Of a stretch of 64,000 nucleotides of DNA, positions 26,147 to 34,994 are shown piece by piece; positions within the stretch are counted from its first letter, which is position 1; every line of letters begins with the position of its first letter. The notes beneath the pieces are model-generated. The model did no database searches, had not been told where the DNA came from, and saw only the letters and a list, made by a program, of their open reading frames with translations. The translations under genes and the position numbers were made by a program. Origin of the DNA: Rhodococcus rhodnii. GTDB lineage: Bacteria; Actinomycetota; Actinomycetes; Mycobacteriales; Pseudonocardiaceae. The DNA lies in contig JOAA01000002.1 in the NCBI GenBank assembly GCA_000720375.1, positions 186,001 through 250,000 on the forward strand, read 5' to 3'.

Positions 26147-27562
26147 GTGTCGGGCGGTCTCACCCTTCGGCTGGTAGCCGCCAGCGCCCTGCTCGCGTTG
26201 GTTGTCGGCGCCGCGTTCGCTGTGCTGCTCTCGTCGGCGGCCGAACTGCGGGACCTGCACCGGCATGCCCGGCGCTCCCAGGACGTGCTGGTGTCCGCCA
26301 ACCTGTTGGAACGGCTGGTGATGGACCTGGAGACCGGCGTACGCGGGTACGTGATCACCGGTACGCAGGACGTGCTGCGGCCGTGGTGGTCCGCCCGGTC
26401 CGCCATCCCCGCCGAGATCGACAGGCTTGAGCAGCTGGTCGCGGACATGAGCACGGCGAACGCGCAGCAGCGCGCGACCGCACAGCGGATCGACGACGGC
26501 ATCACCTCCTACCTGCGTGACTACTCCATCCCCGTGTTCGACCTGGCCCAGCGTGATGCGGCTGCCGCGAGGACCGTCGCGGTCACCGAGGAGGGCAAGC
26601 GCCGCATCGACGTGATCCGCGCCGAGTTCGACCGATTCGTGGCCGTGGAAAACGCCCTCGTGGCGCAGCAGCGCGGCCATGCCGACACGGTCGAGCGGCA
26701 CGCGATCATGGCCGCCGTCGCGGGCCTGGCCGGATCGCTGTTGCTCATCGTCGTGTTCGCCGGGTACCTGACCGGCGCGATCGCCCGGCCGGTGCGCAGG
26801 GCCGCCGATATGGCGCATCGGATCGCGGGCGGCGATCTGGACGCACGGCTCCCTGAGCACGGTCCTGGCGAGATCGGCGTGCTGCAGCGCAGCTTCAACG
26901 CGATGGCTCGGTCCTTGCGTGACAGTCGTGCGGAATTGGCGGCCTCACGAGTGCGGATCGTGGCCGCGGCCGACCAGGAACGCCGCCGCATCGAGCGGGA
27001 TTTGCACGACGGCATCCAGCAGCGTTTGGTGACGTTGGTGCTGGAGTTGCGCGGGGCCGAGGCAGCGCTGCCGTCCGGTGCGGCGGAGGTGCGCGAGCAG
27101 CTGGGGCAGACCGCCGAGGGGCTGACCGAGGCGCTGGACGAGCTGCGTGAGCTGTCCAGGGGCATCCACCCGGCCATCCTGTCCGAAGGCGGTCTCGGCC
27201 CCGCCCTCAAGGCACTCGCCCGTAGGTCAAGCCTTCCGGTCGAGCTCACCGTCGACGTGCCCGCACGCCTGCCCGAACCGGTGGAGGTGGCGGCCTACTA
27301 CGTCGTGTGCGAGGCGATGACCAACGCCGCCAAGCACGCCGACGCATCGCTCGTGCAGATCGACGTCCGGCTCGGTGATGGCACGCTCCACCTCACGGTG
27401 AACGACGACGGGCGCGGCGGTGCCACGCGTGGTCGGGGTTCTGGTCTCGTCGGGCTGACCGACCGGGTCGAGGCCTTGGGCGGGACGCTGTCGATCACCA
27501 GTCCGGCCGGTCGGGGCACCACCCTTCTGGTAGCGCTCCCAGTCGGCCCCGCCACTGGATAG
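26147..27562 (+). CDS. Sensor histidine kinase (CHASE3-like, HAMP, HisKA_3)
   Basis: A 471-residue membrane kinase. TM1 is residues 8-30. An extracytoplasmic helical CHASE3-like sensor follows (MDLETGVRGYVITGTQDVL, about 60-80, is diagnostic), then TM2 near 190-212, a HAMP domain (IARPVRRAADMAHRIAGGDL) and the HisKA_3 dimerisation domain with the phospho-accepting His in RRRIERDLHDGIQQRL. The HATPase domain has CEAMTNAAKHADA and the G boxes DDGRGGA and GRGSGLVGLTDRVEALGG. GTG 26147 follows GGAGG. It should phosphorylate the divergent NarL-type regulator. The signal is unknown. From 27563 to 27734 I see no gene. Confidence 0.9.
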   Translation: MSGGLTLRLVAASALLALVVGAAFAVLLSSAAELRDLHRHARRSQDVLVSANLLERLVMDLETGVRGYVITGTQDVLRPWWSARSAIPAEIDRLEQLVADMSTANAQQRATAQRIDDGITSYLRDYSIPVFDLAQRDAAAARTVAVTEEGKRRIDVIRAEFDRFVAVENALVAQQRGHADTVERHAIMAAVAGLAGSLLLIVVFAGYLTGAIARPVRRAADMAHRIAGGDLDARLPEHGPGEIGVLQRSFNAMARSLRDSRAELAASRVRIVAAADQERRRIERDLHDGIQQRLVTLVLELRGAEAALPSGAAEVREQLGQTAEGLTEALDELRELSRGIHPAILSEGGLGPALKALARRSSLPVELTVDVPARLPEPVEVAAYYVVCEAMTNAAKHADASLVQIDVRLGDGTLHLTVNDDGRGGATRGRGSGLVGLTDRVEALGGTLSITSPAGRGTTLLVALPVGPATG

Positions 27563-27734
27563 CCGACGTCTTCGCAGGTCAGAGCGGGCAACTTCCAGCT
27601 AGCCGGTAGTGCGGCCTGAGTGCTGCCGGGAACTGGATATGGGTGCTGGCAGCGAAGAGCGAACCACGGCCTGACCTCCATTCTGCGATGCGTGGGACGC
27701 GGAAGGCGCGCCCGCCGATTCGGAGGAAGGGTTC

Positions 27735-28712
27735 ATGGAACGACGACGACAGACCGGGCGGCGGCTGCGCCGCGTGGTACTGGGCGGCGCGGTGTTGTTG
27801 GCGGGTATCGGCTCGTCGCTGCTGCTGCCGTTCGTGGCCAACGCGGCCGGCGGGGACGACCTGCCCCCGGCGCGCTTTCCCACCGTGCCGACCTTGTACC
27901 GCGGCGACTCCCGTCCGCCGAGCGAGATCTTCCAGAACGGCTTCAGCGGACGGGGACGCGACTACAACCTGGTGAACCACGTCCACGGCGGGGAGGCCGC
28001 ACGCAACAGCGCCTACATCTCGACGTCGGAGGACGCGGGCGAGTCGGCGAGGTTCGCCCGCAGCCAAGGGCTGGCGAGCAACATCGAGCAGCTGGAACGT
28101 CAGGCGATCGCGTGCCGCGACAGGGTCGCGCGGCCGCGGGCCCCGTGGCAGTCCGTCTGGACCTACTTCATGGATCGGACGAATCCAGGCTGCGTGGCCG
28201 ACAGCCAGGGCCGGTTGCCCCTGCGCACCTACGTCTACGAGATCGATCCGCGGTATGCGGGCGCCGCGTACCACGTCCCCGACCTGTTCCAGGCACACCC
28301 GGAACTGGCGCGTTTCGGGGGCCAGCGTGAATGGGCCTACCGGGACAGCATTCCGCGCCACGCGATCATCAGGGTGCAGGTCTTCGAAGCGCACGTCCCG
28401 GTCACCTTTGACAGCAACGGGCAGCCGAACTTCGGCAATTTCCGCAACCAGCCCGGCGACTGGCAGCGCGTTCCCGAACAGGCCAACCAGCCTCAGCGCA
28501 ACCCCTACTACGGCGTCATCGACTACAGCAGTCTGACCCATGGCCGTGGCAATGGCACTGGCGCGGGTAGCAGCAGTGGCCAGGCCAACCCTCGCGACCA
28601 CGTCGGTACGAGCTCGCACGACGAACTCCGCAGGCGCCGGCTGGCCAAGGAGCCGGGCGCGGCTAACCCGTACACCCGTGGTTGCAGCGCCATCACCCGG
28701 TGCCGGGGTTGA
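27735..28712 (+). CDS. Secreted mono-ADP-ribosyltransferase, pertussis toxin S1-like
   Basis: A 325-residue exported protein that resembles the catalytic S1 subunit of pertussis toxin. After a basic, arginine-rich signal sequence (cleavage near ANA-AG, about residue 37) come TLYRGDSRPPSEIFQNGF (catalytic Arg56), a DYNLVNHVHGG stretch, NSAYISTSED (STS motif, Ser96) and GGQREWAYRD, where Gln197-x-Glu199 matches the Q-x-E ARTT motif of S1, pierisin and scabin. These are the R-S-E elements of the cholera-toxin-type ART family. A Gly/Ser linker and a basic tail with two cysteines end the protein. GGAGGAAGG precedes ATG 27735. The target (protein, nucleotide or DNA guanine) cannot be decided. No neighbouring binding subunit or immunity gene is seen. 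Confidence 0.85.
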   Translation: MERRRQTGRRLRRVVLGGAVLLAGIGSSLLLPFVANAAGGDDLPPARFPTVPTLYRGDSRPPSEIFQNGFSGRGRDYNLVNHVHGGEAARNSAYISTSEDAGESARFARSQGLASNIEQLERQAIACRDRVARPRAPWQSVWTYFMDRTNPGCVADSQGRLPLRTYVYEIDPRYAGAAYHVPDLFQAHPELARFGGQREWAYRDSIPRHAIIRVQVFEAHVPVTFDSNGQPNFGNFRNQPGDWQRVPEQANQPQRNPYYGVIDYSSLTHGRGNGTGAGSSSGQANPRDHVGTSSHDELRRRRLAKEPGAANPYTRGCSAITRCRG

Positions 28713-28727
28713 GCTGACGTGATTTTT

Positions 28728-28759
28728 CGGGGCTGTGACGCCGTGGCGTCGCAGCCCCG
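28728..28759. terminator. Strong hairpin between convergent genes
   Basis: CGGGGCTG-T-GACGCC (28728-28742) pairs with GGCGTC-G-CAGCCCCG (28745-28759), giving 14 Watson-Crick pairs plus one T.G wobble and a 2-nt loop. It sits between the ADP-ribosyltransferase and SDR stops and can terminate both. Confidence 0.85.
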
Positions 28760-28766
28760 TCTTGGT

Positions 28767-29513
28767 TCAGTACTGGGTGGTGGGCAGCGCGACGATCTGC
28801 CGCAGGTTCACGTTCGCCGGACGGCTGGTCGCGTAGGCGACCACATCGGCCAGTTCCTCGGCGGCGAGGATGCCCGCCTGGGCGATCCAGTTGTCCAGGA
28901 ACTCACTCGCTTCGCCGGTGATGTTGTCCCGCAGCTCACTCTGCACCAGGCCGGGTTCGATGTTGGTCACCCGCACACCCTTCGGCCCGAGCTCGGCCCG
29001 CAAGGACTTCGACAGGTACGTCACAGCGGCCTTGGTGGCCCCGTAGACCGCGTAGTCCTTGAAGTACTCGTGCGCGCCGATGGACGAGATGTTCACCAGG
29101 TCGGCATGTCCCTCGGCCGCGAGGTCCGGCGTGAACGCACGCAACACCCGCAGCAGACCGGTCACGTTGGTGTCGATCATTTTCTGCCAGTCGTCGAAAG
29201 ATGCCGTGCTGATGTCCTCGGGAATCATCACGCCCGCGTTGTTGACGACCAGGTCGACCCGGCCGAAGGTGGCGTGGATCGCCTCAACGGCCGCGGCCAC
29301 CGATGCGTCCGACGTGATGTCCGTCGCCACAGCAAGCGCTTGCCCGCCATTGGCCTCGATCTTCGCGGCGACCTCGCCGACCCTGTCGGCACGACGGGCC
29401 AGCAGCGCCACACGGGCGCCGTTGGCGGCCAACGCATAGGCGATCGCGGCGCCGATTCCACTCGCCGCACCAGTCACAACGGCGGTCCGTCCCGCCAAGT
29501 TCTCGTATGTCAT
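28767..29513 (-). CDS. SDR family oxidoreductase
   Basis: A 248-residue classical short-chain dehydrogenase. The cofactor loop TGAASGIGAAIAYAL with a following LLARRADR suggests NADP(H). NNAGVM, the catalytic Ser in VNISSIGAH and YGATKAA (Tyr-x-x-x-Lys) complete the active site. ATG 29513 begins MTYENLAGRTAVVTG; an earlier in-frame GTG adds nine residues. It is divergent from an XRE regulator 103 bp away, a pairing common in actinobacteria in which the regulator controls the reductase. Substrate unknown. Confidence 0.9.
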   Translation of the reverse strand: MTYENLAGRTAVVTGAASGIGAAIAYALAANGARVALLARRADRVGEVAAKIEANGGQALAVATDITSDASVAAAVEAIHATFGRVDLVVNNAGVMIPEDISTASFDDWQKMIDTNVTGLLRVLRAFTPDLAAEGHADLVNISSIGAHEYFKDYAVYGATKAAVTYLSKSLRAELGPKGVRVTNIEPGLVQSELRDNITGEASEFLDNWIAQAGILAAEELADVVAYATSRPANVNLRQIVALPTTQY

Positions 29514-29615
29514 GGCAACGACATTGCCGCCGTCCGGCAAGGCGTACGAGGCCCGCGTTTAACTGGTTCTGGCAGGGCCACCCTTAACGGCGACGACAGT
29601 TGCACACTGGAGTAC

Positions 29616-30509
29616 GTGAGCAACGAGCTGGGTGAGTTCCTCAGGACCCGACGCGCGCGCATCACGCCGGAAGAAGTCGGCCTGCCGCGCACCGGCCGCC
29701 GGCGCGTGCCCGGGTTGAGACGGGACGAGCTCGCGCGGCTCGCCGGTGTCAGCGTCGAGTACTACACCCGGCTTGAACAGGGCCGTAGCCCCAATGTGTC
29801 CGAGTCCGTGCTGGACGCGATCGGCAAGGCCTTGTCCCTGAACGAAACCGAGCGGGACCACTTGCGTATCCTGGTGCGCCCCACGCGGCGCGCGCGCCCG
29901 TCGCCGCGTGGGGCCAACACGTCCAGAACCAAGATCCGGCCGTCCGTTCAGCTGGTTCTCGACCAGATGGACCGGATGCCCGCCTTCATCTTCGGGCCCA
30001 CCCTCGACGTGCTGGCTTTCAACCGGCTTGGTGACGCGTTGAACGGGTTCTCCGCCACCGACCGTCCCAACCTGTGCCGGTCGATCTTCCTTGACCCCAA
30101 GGCCAAGGATTTCTATCCACAGTGGTCTTGTGCGGCCGAGGACACCGTCGCGGTGCTGCGCTGGATGGCCGGGCGCAACCCGGACGAGCCGGGGCTCGCC
30201 CCGTTGATCGGCGAGTTGTCCATCCACAGCCAGGAATTCCGGGAGCTGTGGGCCAAGCACAACGTCAAGGAGAAGACGTTCGGCGGCAAGCTGATCAACC
30301 ACTCGCTCGTCGGCGAGCTGGATCTGGCGTTCGAGAGTTTCCCGTTGCCCGGTGAACCCGACATGGTCCTGGTCACGTACGTGGCGCAACCGGGTTCACC
30401 GAGCGCGGAGAAGCTCGCTCTGCTGGCTAGTTGGTCACAGCCAGAACATGAACGTGTTGCGGCCGACCGCGGCGGCGTAACTCGATCCGCCGACGGCGTC
30501 GAAGATTGA
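29616..30509 (+). CDS. XRE-family regulator with MmyB-like ligand domain
   Basis: A 297-residue DNA-binding protein. The N-terminal helix-turn-helix, about residues 8-75, contains RRRVPGLRRDELARLAGVS and EYYTRLEQGRSPNVSESVLD. The rest (PAFIFGPTLDVLAFNRL, then LRWMAGRNPDEP and HSQEFRELWAKHNVKEK) is the MmyB-like PAS-type domain thought to bind a small hydrophobic ligand. GTG 29616 lies 7 nt after CACACT, so the transcript may be leaderless. It probably regulates the divergent SDR gene. Its last 75 bp overlap the convergent site-2 protease gene. Confidence 0.88.
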   Translation: MSNELGEFLRTRRARITPEEVGLPRTGRRRVPGLRRDELARLAGVSVEYYTRLEQGRSPNVSESVLDAIGKALSLNETERDHLRILVRPTRRARPSPRGANTSRTKIRPSVQLVLDQMDRMPAFIFGPTLDVLAFNRLGDALNGFSATDRPNLCRSIFLDPKAKDFYPQWSCAAEDTVAVLRWMAGRNPDEPGLAPLIGELSIHSQEFRELWAKHNVKEKTFGGKLINHSLVGELDLAFESFPLPGEPDMVLVTYVAQPGSPSAEKLALLASWSQPEHERVAADRGGVTRSADGVED

Positions 30510-31190
30510 CGACACCAGGCTGTAGAACGCGCTGCCCACACCTGGCAGGCCGATCAGCGCGGCGAACAGGATCAGCGGTGCCCACTGCGCCGCCTTGTGC
30601 CCGAAGACCTGGGTCTTGTACGACAGGTACGGCTGGATCGCGCCCCAGCCGTCCAGTCCGGGGATGGGCAGGATGTTCAGCAGGAACGCGAAGATCTGCA
30701 GCAAGGCCAAAAAGGACAGTGCGGCGGACAGTGGCGTCAACTCGCCAGGCATGAACAGCGTCACCGAAAGGGTCAGCAAAATACCAAGGACGAGGTTGGT
30801 CAGCGGTCCGGCCAGTGAGACCCATGACTCCACGCGCTTGGTGCGCAACGCGTGGTGGTTGATCCACACCGCACCCCCGGGCAACGGGATTCCGCCGATC
30901 AGCAGGAAGATCAGCGGCAGCACGATGCTCAGCAGCGGATCGGTGTATCTGCGGATGTCCAGCGTCAGGTAGCCCTTCCAGCGGACCTCGCGGTCACCAC
31001 CGCGATATGCGACGAACGCGTGCCCGAACTCGTGCAGGCAGAGCGAGACCGCCCAGCCACCGAGAACGAGGATGACCACACCGGCTCTGTAGGCGAACTC
31101 ACTCTCCAGAATGGTCAGCGCCCCGCCGCCGATGGTGACCGCGAGCAGGGCGAGGAACAGCGGGCTGGGCCGAGTGTCTTGTCTCCGCAC
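30435..31190 (-). CDS. Site-2 protease family (M50) membrane metalloprotease
   Basis: A 251-residue polytopic membrane protein with about five to six helices. The zinc motif HEFGHAFVAY is inside the second hydrophobic segment (His-Glu-x-x-His near residues 53-57), and the second active-site motif NILPIPGLDGWGAIQPYL supplies the third ligand, Asp. It should cleave membrane-embedded substrates, often anti-sigma factors, but none is adjacent. GTG 31190 is preceded at 6 nt by CACACT. The 3' end overlaps the XRE gene by 75 bp, a long tail-to-tail overlap. Confidence 0.88.
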   Translation of the reverse strand: MRRQDTRPSPLFLALLAVTIGGGALTILESEFAYRAGVVILVLGGWAVSLCLHEFGHAFVAYRGGDREVRWKGYLTLDIRRYTDPLLSIVLPLIFLLIGGIPLPGGAVWINHHALRTKRVESWVSLAGPLTNLVLGILLTLSVTLFMPGELTPLSAALSFLALLQIFAFLLNILPIPGLDGWGAIQPYLSYKTQVFGHKAAQWAPLILFAALIGLPGVGSAFYSLVSSIFDAVGGSSYAAAVGRNTFMFWL

Positions 31191-31420
31191 GACTCCAGTG
31201 TGTCACCCGGTGAGATCCACCTGCTGTCCGCCGCCTGTCGATCCACTTCACCCGATCGGGCAAAGAACCGGACTTTCCTCGGCAAATACCGTCACCCACG
31301 TGGGTACTTCGCTTGACCGGCCGGGACTACACGGGTGTAATCACAGAGATGTCATTCGCCGAATGGGAGGGCGGGTGGCGTCCGCCAACCGGGGAGTGGA
31401 AGGCGGGGAGGTGGACGGAC

Positions 31421-31735
31421 ATGATGGCCGACGAAGGGGACCGAGTCGTGGAGTGGGGGGACGCGCCGACTGAGGATCTGGGCGTCCTGGTACATCTCTT
31501 CGACGCGGCGGAGGACGAGCAGGAGTGGCAGGAGCGCGCCTTGTGCGCGCAGACCGACCCCGAGGCGTTCTTCCCAGAGAAGGGCGGATCGACCAGAGAA
31601 GCCAAGCGGATCTGCCAGGGCTGCGAGGTACGTTCGGAGTGCCTCGAGTACGCGCTCGGGCACGACGAGCGGTTCGGCATCTGGGGCGGGCTGTCCGAGC
31701 GGGAGCGCCGCAAGCTGAAGAAACGCGCGATCTAG
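31421..31735 (+). CDS. whiB2: WhiB-family iron-sulphur regulator (WhiB2/WhmD-like)
   Basis: A 104-residue [4Fe-4S] transcription factor. Cys42 (ALCAQTDPEAFFPEKGG), Cys65 and Cys68 (RICQGC) and Cys74 (SECLEYAL) ligate the cluster. The GIWGG turn (residues 86-90) and the basic LSERERRKLKKRA tail bind sigma-A and DNA in this family. ATG 31421 is chosen because GGGGAGG lies about 9 nt upstream; an in-frame ATG at 31349 would add 24 residues. Position between fbiA and manB matches Rv3260c (WhiB2), which is essential for septation in mycobacteria; WhiB in Streptomyces acts in sporulation septation. Confidence 0.92.
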   Translation: MMADEGDRVVEWGDAPTEDLGVLVHLFDAAEDEQEWQERALCAQTDPEAFFPEKGGSTREAKRICQGCEVRSECLEYALGHDERFGIWGGLSERERRKLKKRAI

Positions 31736-31820
31736 CTAGCTGTTCAGCAGCGATTTCGCGGGGTGAGTCCGTACGGTGTCTGCTCGCGATGCGGTGAGTA
31801 GAGGCCGACGGAGGTAGCCG

Positions 31821-34800
31821 GTGCGCCCACAGGTCAGGACTGTGCCCGTGTTCGCGGTCCTGGTCTGCCACGACGGCGAGGAATGGCTCCGGCTGGCGCT
31901 TTCCGCGTTGCGTCGCAGCACACCAAGGCCACGGCATGTGGTGGCGGTCGACACGGGCTCGGCCGACGGCACCGCGAAACTGCTCGCGGCCAGCGAAGAC
32001 GTGGTCGACGGCGTACTCAAGCTCGAGCGTTCGGCGAGTTTCGGTGACGCTGTCGCGGCCGCTGTGCGGTACGGGGTCGAGCGCTGGGGCGACCCTGGTG
32101 GCTGGTTGTGGCTGCTGCACGACGACTGCGCGCCGGAACCGCATTGTCTTGGCATATTGCTGACAGCGGCGGAACTGTCACCATCAGCGGGCGTGCTTGG
32201 ACCAGTCGCGCATGCCTGGGATGAGCCACGGCTGATTGTCGGTGCCGGTTTGTCCACCGATGCCTCCGGGCATCGGCAGACCGGCATCGGCACCGGCGAA
32301 TGGGTGCGGGCCAACCAGATCGAGCAGAGCAGCGAAGTCCTGGCGGTTCCGTCCGCCGGTCTGCTGGTCCGCCGTGAGCTGTGGGAACGGCTGGGCGGTT
32401 TCGATTCCGAAGTGCCGGGTGTGTTCGATGACATCGATTTCGGATGGCGTGCGAACAGGTCCGGCGCGGTCGCGTTGTGTGTTCCGGCCGCGCGAATCAG
32501 GCACGCCGGTGCCGGCCGCGTGGACAATATCCGGGCACGGTCGAACGGTGTCCGCACATTTCTGGTGAATACCGGGTTATTTTCGTTTCTTGTCGGTGTG
32601 CCGAGGCTCACGGTGTTGTGCCTGCTGCGCGCGCTCGGGTTTCTGCTGCTGCGCCGGATTTCCCGTGCGCACGCGGAAATCGCCGCGGTCGGCCGGTTGC
32701 TCGGCGGCCGGATGGGACTGCTGCGCGCCCGGCGTGAACGGCGCGGACTCGGCCAGACCGGCAGCGTGCGTGGGCTGTTCACCAGCCGATTCACCCGGCT
32801 ACGCAACATGTTCCGGGCGGCGGTCACGCATCTGGTGCGTAAACGCTTGGAAGCCGATGTCGCGCTCGGACAAGCGCCGGAGACCGTCTGGACCCCTCCT
32901 GCAGAGACACAACGGCCGATCGGGCCCGACGCCTTGCCAGCGGGCGCGTTGGGCCGTGCAGGGCGACGTAAGGCTGCCGGACTACGCCGTCCACCGAGCG
33001 CGGTCACCGTGTCGGTGCCCGCTGCCAAGGGTCCGAAGGGCAGACGACCCAGTCCGCGACCGCGGCCGTCACCGGTGCCACGAGACGGAAGGCCGGTACC
33101 GGAACCGGAAGTGCTGCTGGTCGAAGTCGACCGTGGCCGCGTGCTCAAACAGATCCTGCTGGCGCCGCCGTTGCTGCTGGTGCTGGGGTTGGTCGCGGTA
33201 GGACTCGCGGTCAACTGGACCAGGCTGAGCCTGTCGCTGACCGGCGGCCGGTTGTTGCCGGTCTCGGATGTGTGGACGGAGTATCTGTCCGCCTGGCACG
33301 CCGTTTCCGGTGGCACGGCCTCGCCCGCGCCCACAGCCCTTGCGGTGCTGGGGATTCTGGGCGGCCAGGTCGGACTGCTGCTCATTGGCGACATGCCCTT
33401 GGCTGGCCTGAGCGCTTACATCGCGACTCGAAAAATGGGCGTACGACGCGGAGTCCGGGCCGTCATCGCAGGTCTGTACGCGTTGCTGCCGCCCGCGGTC
33501 GCCGCGGTGTCGCAGGGCAGACTGGACGCGGTCGTCGTGCACATCCTTGTGCCCCTGGTGGTTTCCGGGATCGTTTCAGTGCTGACCGGTGCCACGCGGT
33601 CCTGGTTGTCCGCCGCGGCTGGATCTTCGCTGGGACTGGCCGTGATCGGCGCGTTCTCCCCGTTGGTGCACCTGGTGATCCTGCTGTGCGCACTGGCCGG
33701 GTTCGTTCTGGTCGGCGGGCAACGCGGGGACGGCAAACGCCGTGGCGCGGCGCTGTTCGCGATTGTGTTGCTACCACTGGCTTTGCTGTTGCCGTGGCCC
33801 GCCGTACTGATTCAGAATCCGGCGATCGTGCTGCACGGTGTCGGCGGCTGGGTCCCGTACACGAGCGACTTCGGCTCAGTCGTGCTGGCCCTGGTCGTCG
33901 GCGTGGTCGCGGTCGTTGGCCTGGTCGCCCAGCCTGGCCGGGGATCGTTGCCGGGCTTGGGTTTGCTCGTTCTCGGCCTGGGTGCGGTCGCGGTCGTCCG
34001 GTTCATGCCGATGGCGCCGGTCAGTGGCGGCGCGCCGCAACAAGGCTGGTTGGGCACTCCGCTGATCGTCGTCGGCTGGGGTCTGTTGTGGGCACTCGCC
34101 GGGGCGACGCTGAAGGCGCGCCCGGCGATGGCGATCGGCGCCACCGCGCTGATCGTGTTGGCAGGCGGTGCTTTCATGCTTGGCCGCGGCGGGCCGCTGA
34201 CCACGGGAGACACCGTCCGTCTGGGTACCACGCCCGCGCGTGAACTCGCCGAGACCGGGCGTGGCGTGCTGGTGCTGTCCCGCGGTGATCAGCCCGCACG
34301 GCAGGCGGCAGGCCGGATGCCGCAGTTCGGGGACGACGATCTCGTCCCGGTCGCCTCGGCCAGAGCGCGGATTCTGCGCTGGGACAACGACTTCCGGTCG
34401 GACGTGCCGGACGTGGCCCGCGCAGCGGTCGCCTCGGCGGCGGCCGCGGGTGTGCTGTTCGTGGTCATGCCTGATCAGGCGTCGGGCACACGATTGCAAG
34501 CCACGGCCGGTGACCTGGTCGCCGGTACAACGTCCACTTCGGACGGACGGCCGGTGTTCCGGCTGCAGCCCGCGGCCGGCCGGGCCGTGCTGCTGGCCCC
34601 GGAACTGGCCAAACAGGCGGTAACGGGAGGAATCCCGCCGACCGCGCTCGGCGTGGGCGGAATCGTTCCGGTCGACGCGGGCCCGCCGGAGGTCGCCGTC
34701 CGCGTGTCCGACGGATCCGACGGCCGGCTGCTGGTCATCGCCGCGGCCGAGGAACCCGGCTGGCGCGCGGAAGTCAACGGACGTCAAGTGCCCGTGGTCC

Positions 34801-34994
34801 GCGCGTGGGGCAACCTCGTCGGCGTGGCCGTGCCCGCGCGGGCTTCGGACGTACGCGTGGAGTATTCGTCGAGCCTGCGGGCATTCCTGCTGTTGATCCA
34901 GGGCGCCGCGCTGCTGTTCACGCTGCTGACCGCGATCCCGGGCCGCCGGGTTCAGGCACCGCCCTCGATGGCGTCCGGGTCGACGCTGAGGTAG
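31821..34994 (+). CDS. GT2 glycosyltransferase fused to a polytopic membrane domain
   Basis: A 1057-residue protein. The N-terminal GT2 domain (about 1-270) shows FAVLVCHDGEEWLRLALSAL, VAVDTGSADGT, WLLHDDCAPEP and GVFDDIDFGWRANRSG. A basic, proline-rich linker (about 370-430) leads to roughly twelve hydrophobic segments (about 445-800), and a C-terminal soluble, probably extracytoplasmic domain (about 805-1035) ends with one more helix. This layout suggests synthesis and presentation of a lipid-linked glycan in one protein; donor and acceptor are unknown. GTG 31821 follows CGGAGG. It lies between whiB2 and manB, suggesting use of mannose-derived donors. The end overlaps the next gene tail to tail by 43 bp. 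Confidence 0.85.
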   Translation: MRPQVRTVPVFAVLVCHDGEEWLRLALSALRRSTPRPRHVVAVDTGSADGTAKLLAASEDVVDGVLKLERSASFGDAVAAAVRYGVERWGDPGGWLWLLHDDCAPEPHCLGILLTAAELSPSAGVLGPVAHAWDEPRLIVGAGLSTDASGHRQTGIGTGEWVRANQIEQSSEVLAVPSAGLLVRRELWERLGGFDSEVPGVFDDIDFGWRANRSGAVALCVPAARIRHAGAGRVDNIRARSNGVRTFLVNTGLFSFLVGVPRLTVLCLLRALGFLLLRRISRAHAEIAAVGRLLGGRMGLLRARRERRGLGQTGSVRGLFTSRFTRLRNMFRAAVTHLVRKRLEADVALGQAPETVWTPPAETQRPIGPDALPAGALGRAGRRKAAGLRRPPSAVTVSVPAAKGPKGRRPSPRPRPSPVPRDGRPVPEPEVLLVEVDRGRVLKQILLAPPLLLVLGLVAVGLAVNWTRLSLSLTGGRLLPVSDVWTEYLSAWHAVSGGTASPAPTALAVLGILGGQVGLLLIGDMPLAGLSAYIATRKMGVRRGVRAVIAGLYALLPPAVAAVSQGRLDAVVVHILVPLVVSGIVSVLTGATRSWLSAAAGSSLGLAVIGAFSPLVHLVILLCALAGFVLVGGQRGDGKRRGAALFAIVLLPLALLLPWPAVLIQNPAIVLHGVGGWVPYTSDFGSVVLALVVGVVAVVGLVAQPGRGSLPGLGLLVLGLGAVAVVRFMPMAPVSGGAPQQGWLGTPLIVVGWGLLWALAGATLKARPAMAIGATALIVLAGGAFMLGRGGPLTTGDTVRLGTTPARELAETGRGVLVLSRGDQPARQAAGRMPQFGDDDLVPVASARARILRWDNDFRSDVPDVARAAVASAAAAGVLFVVMPDQASGTRLQATAGDLVAGTTSTSDGRPVFRLQPAAGRAVLLAPELAKQAVTGGIPPTALGVGGIVPVDAGPPEVAVRVSDGSDGRLLVIAAAEEPGWRAEVNGRQVPVVRAWGNLVGVAVPARASDVRVEYSSSLRAFLLLIQGAALLFTLLTAIPGRRVQAPPSMASGSTLR

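Noticed and set aside
27735..27845. Tat signal in the ADP-ribosyltransferase
   Set aside because: The n-region has several Arg pairs, but the consensus residues after the pair (a hydrophobic pair followed by Lys) do not fit well, so a general Sec signal is the safer statement.
31349..31420. Longer N-terminus for the WhiB protein starting at ATG 31349
   Set aside because: No ribosome binding site precedes it, whereas GGGGAGG precedes ATG 31421. The longer form is not excluded but is less likely.
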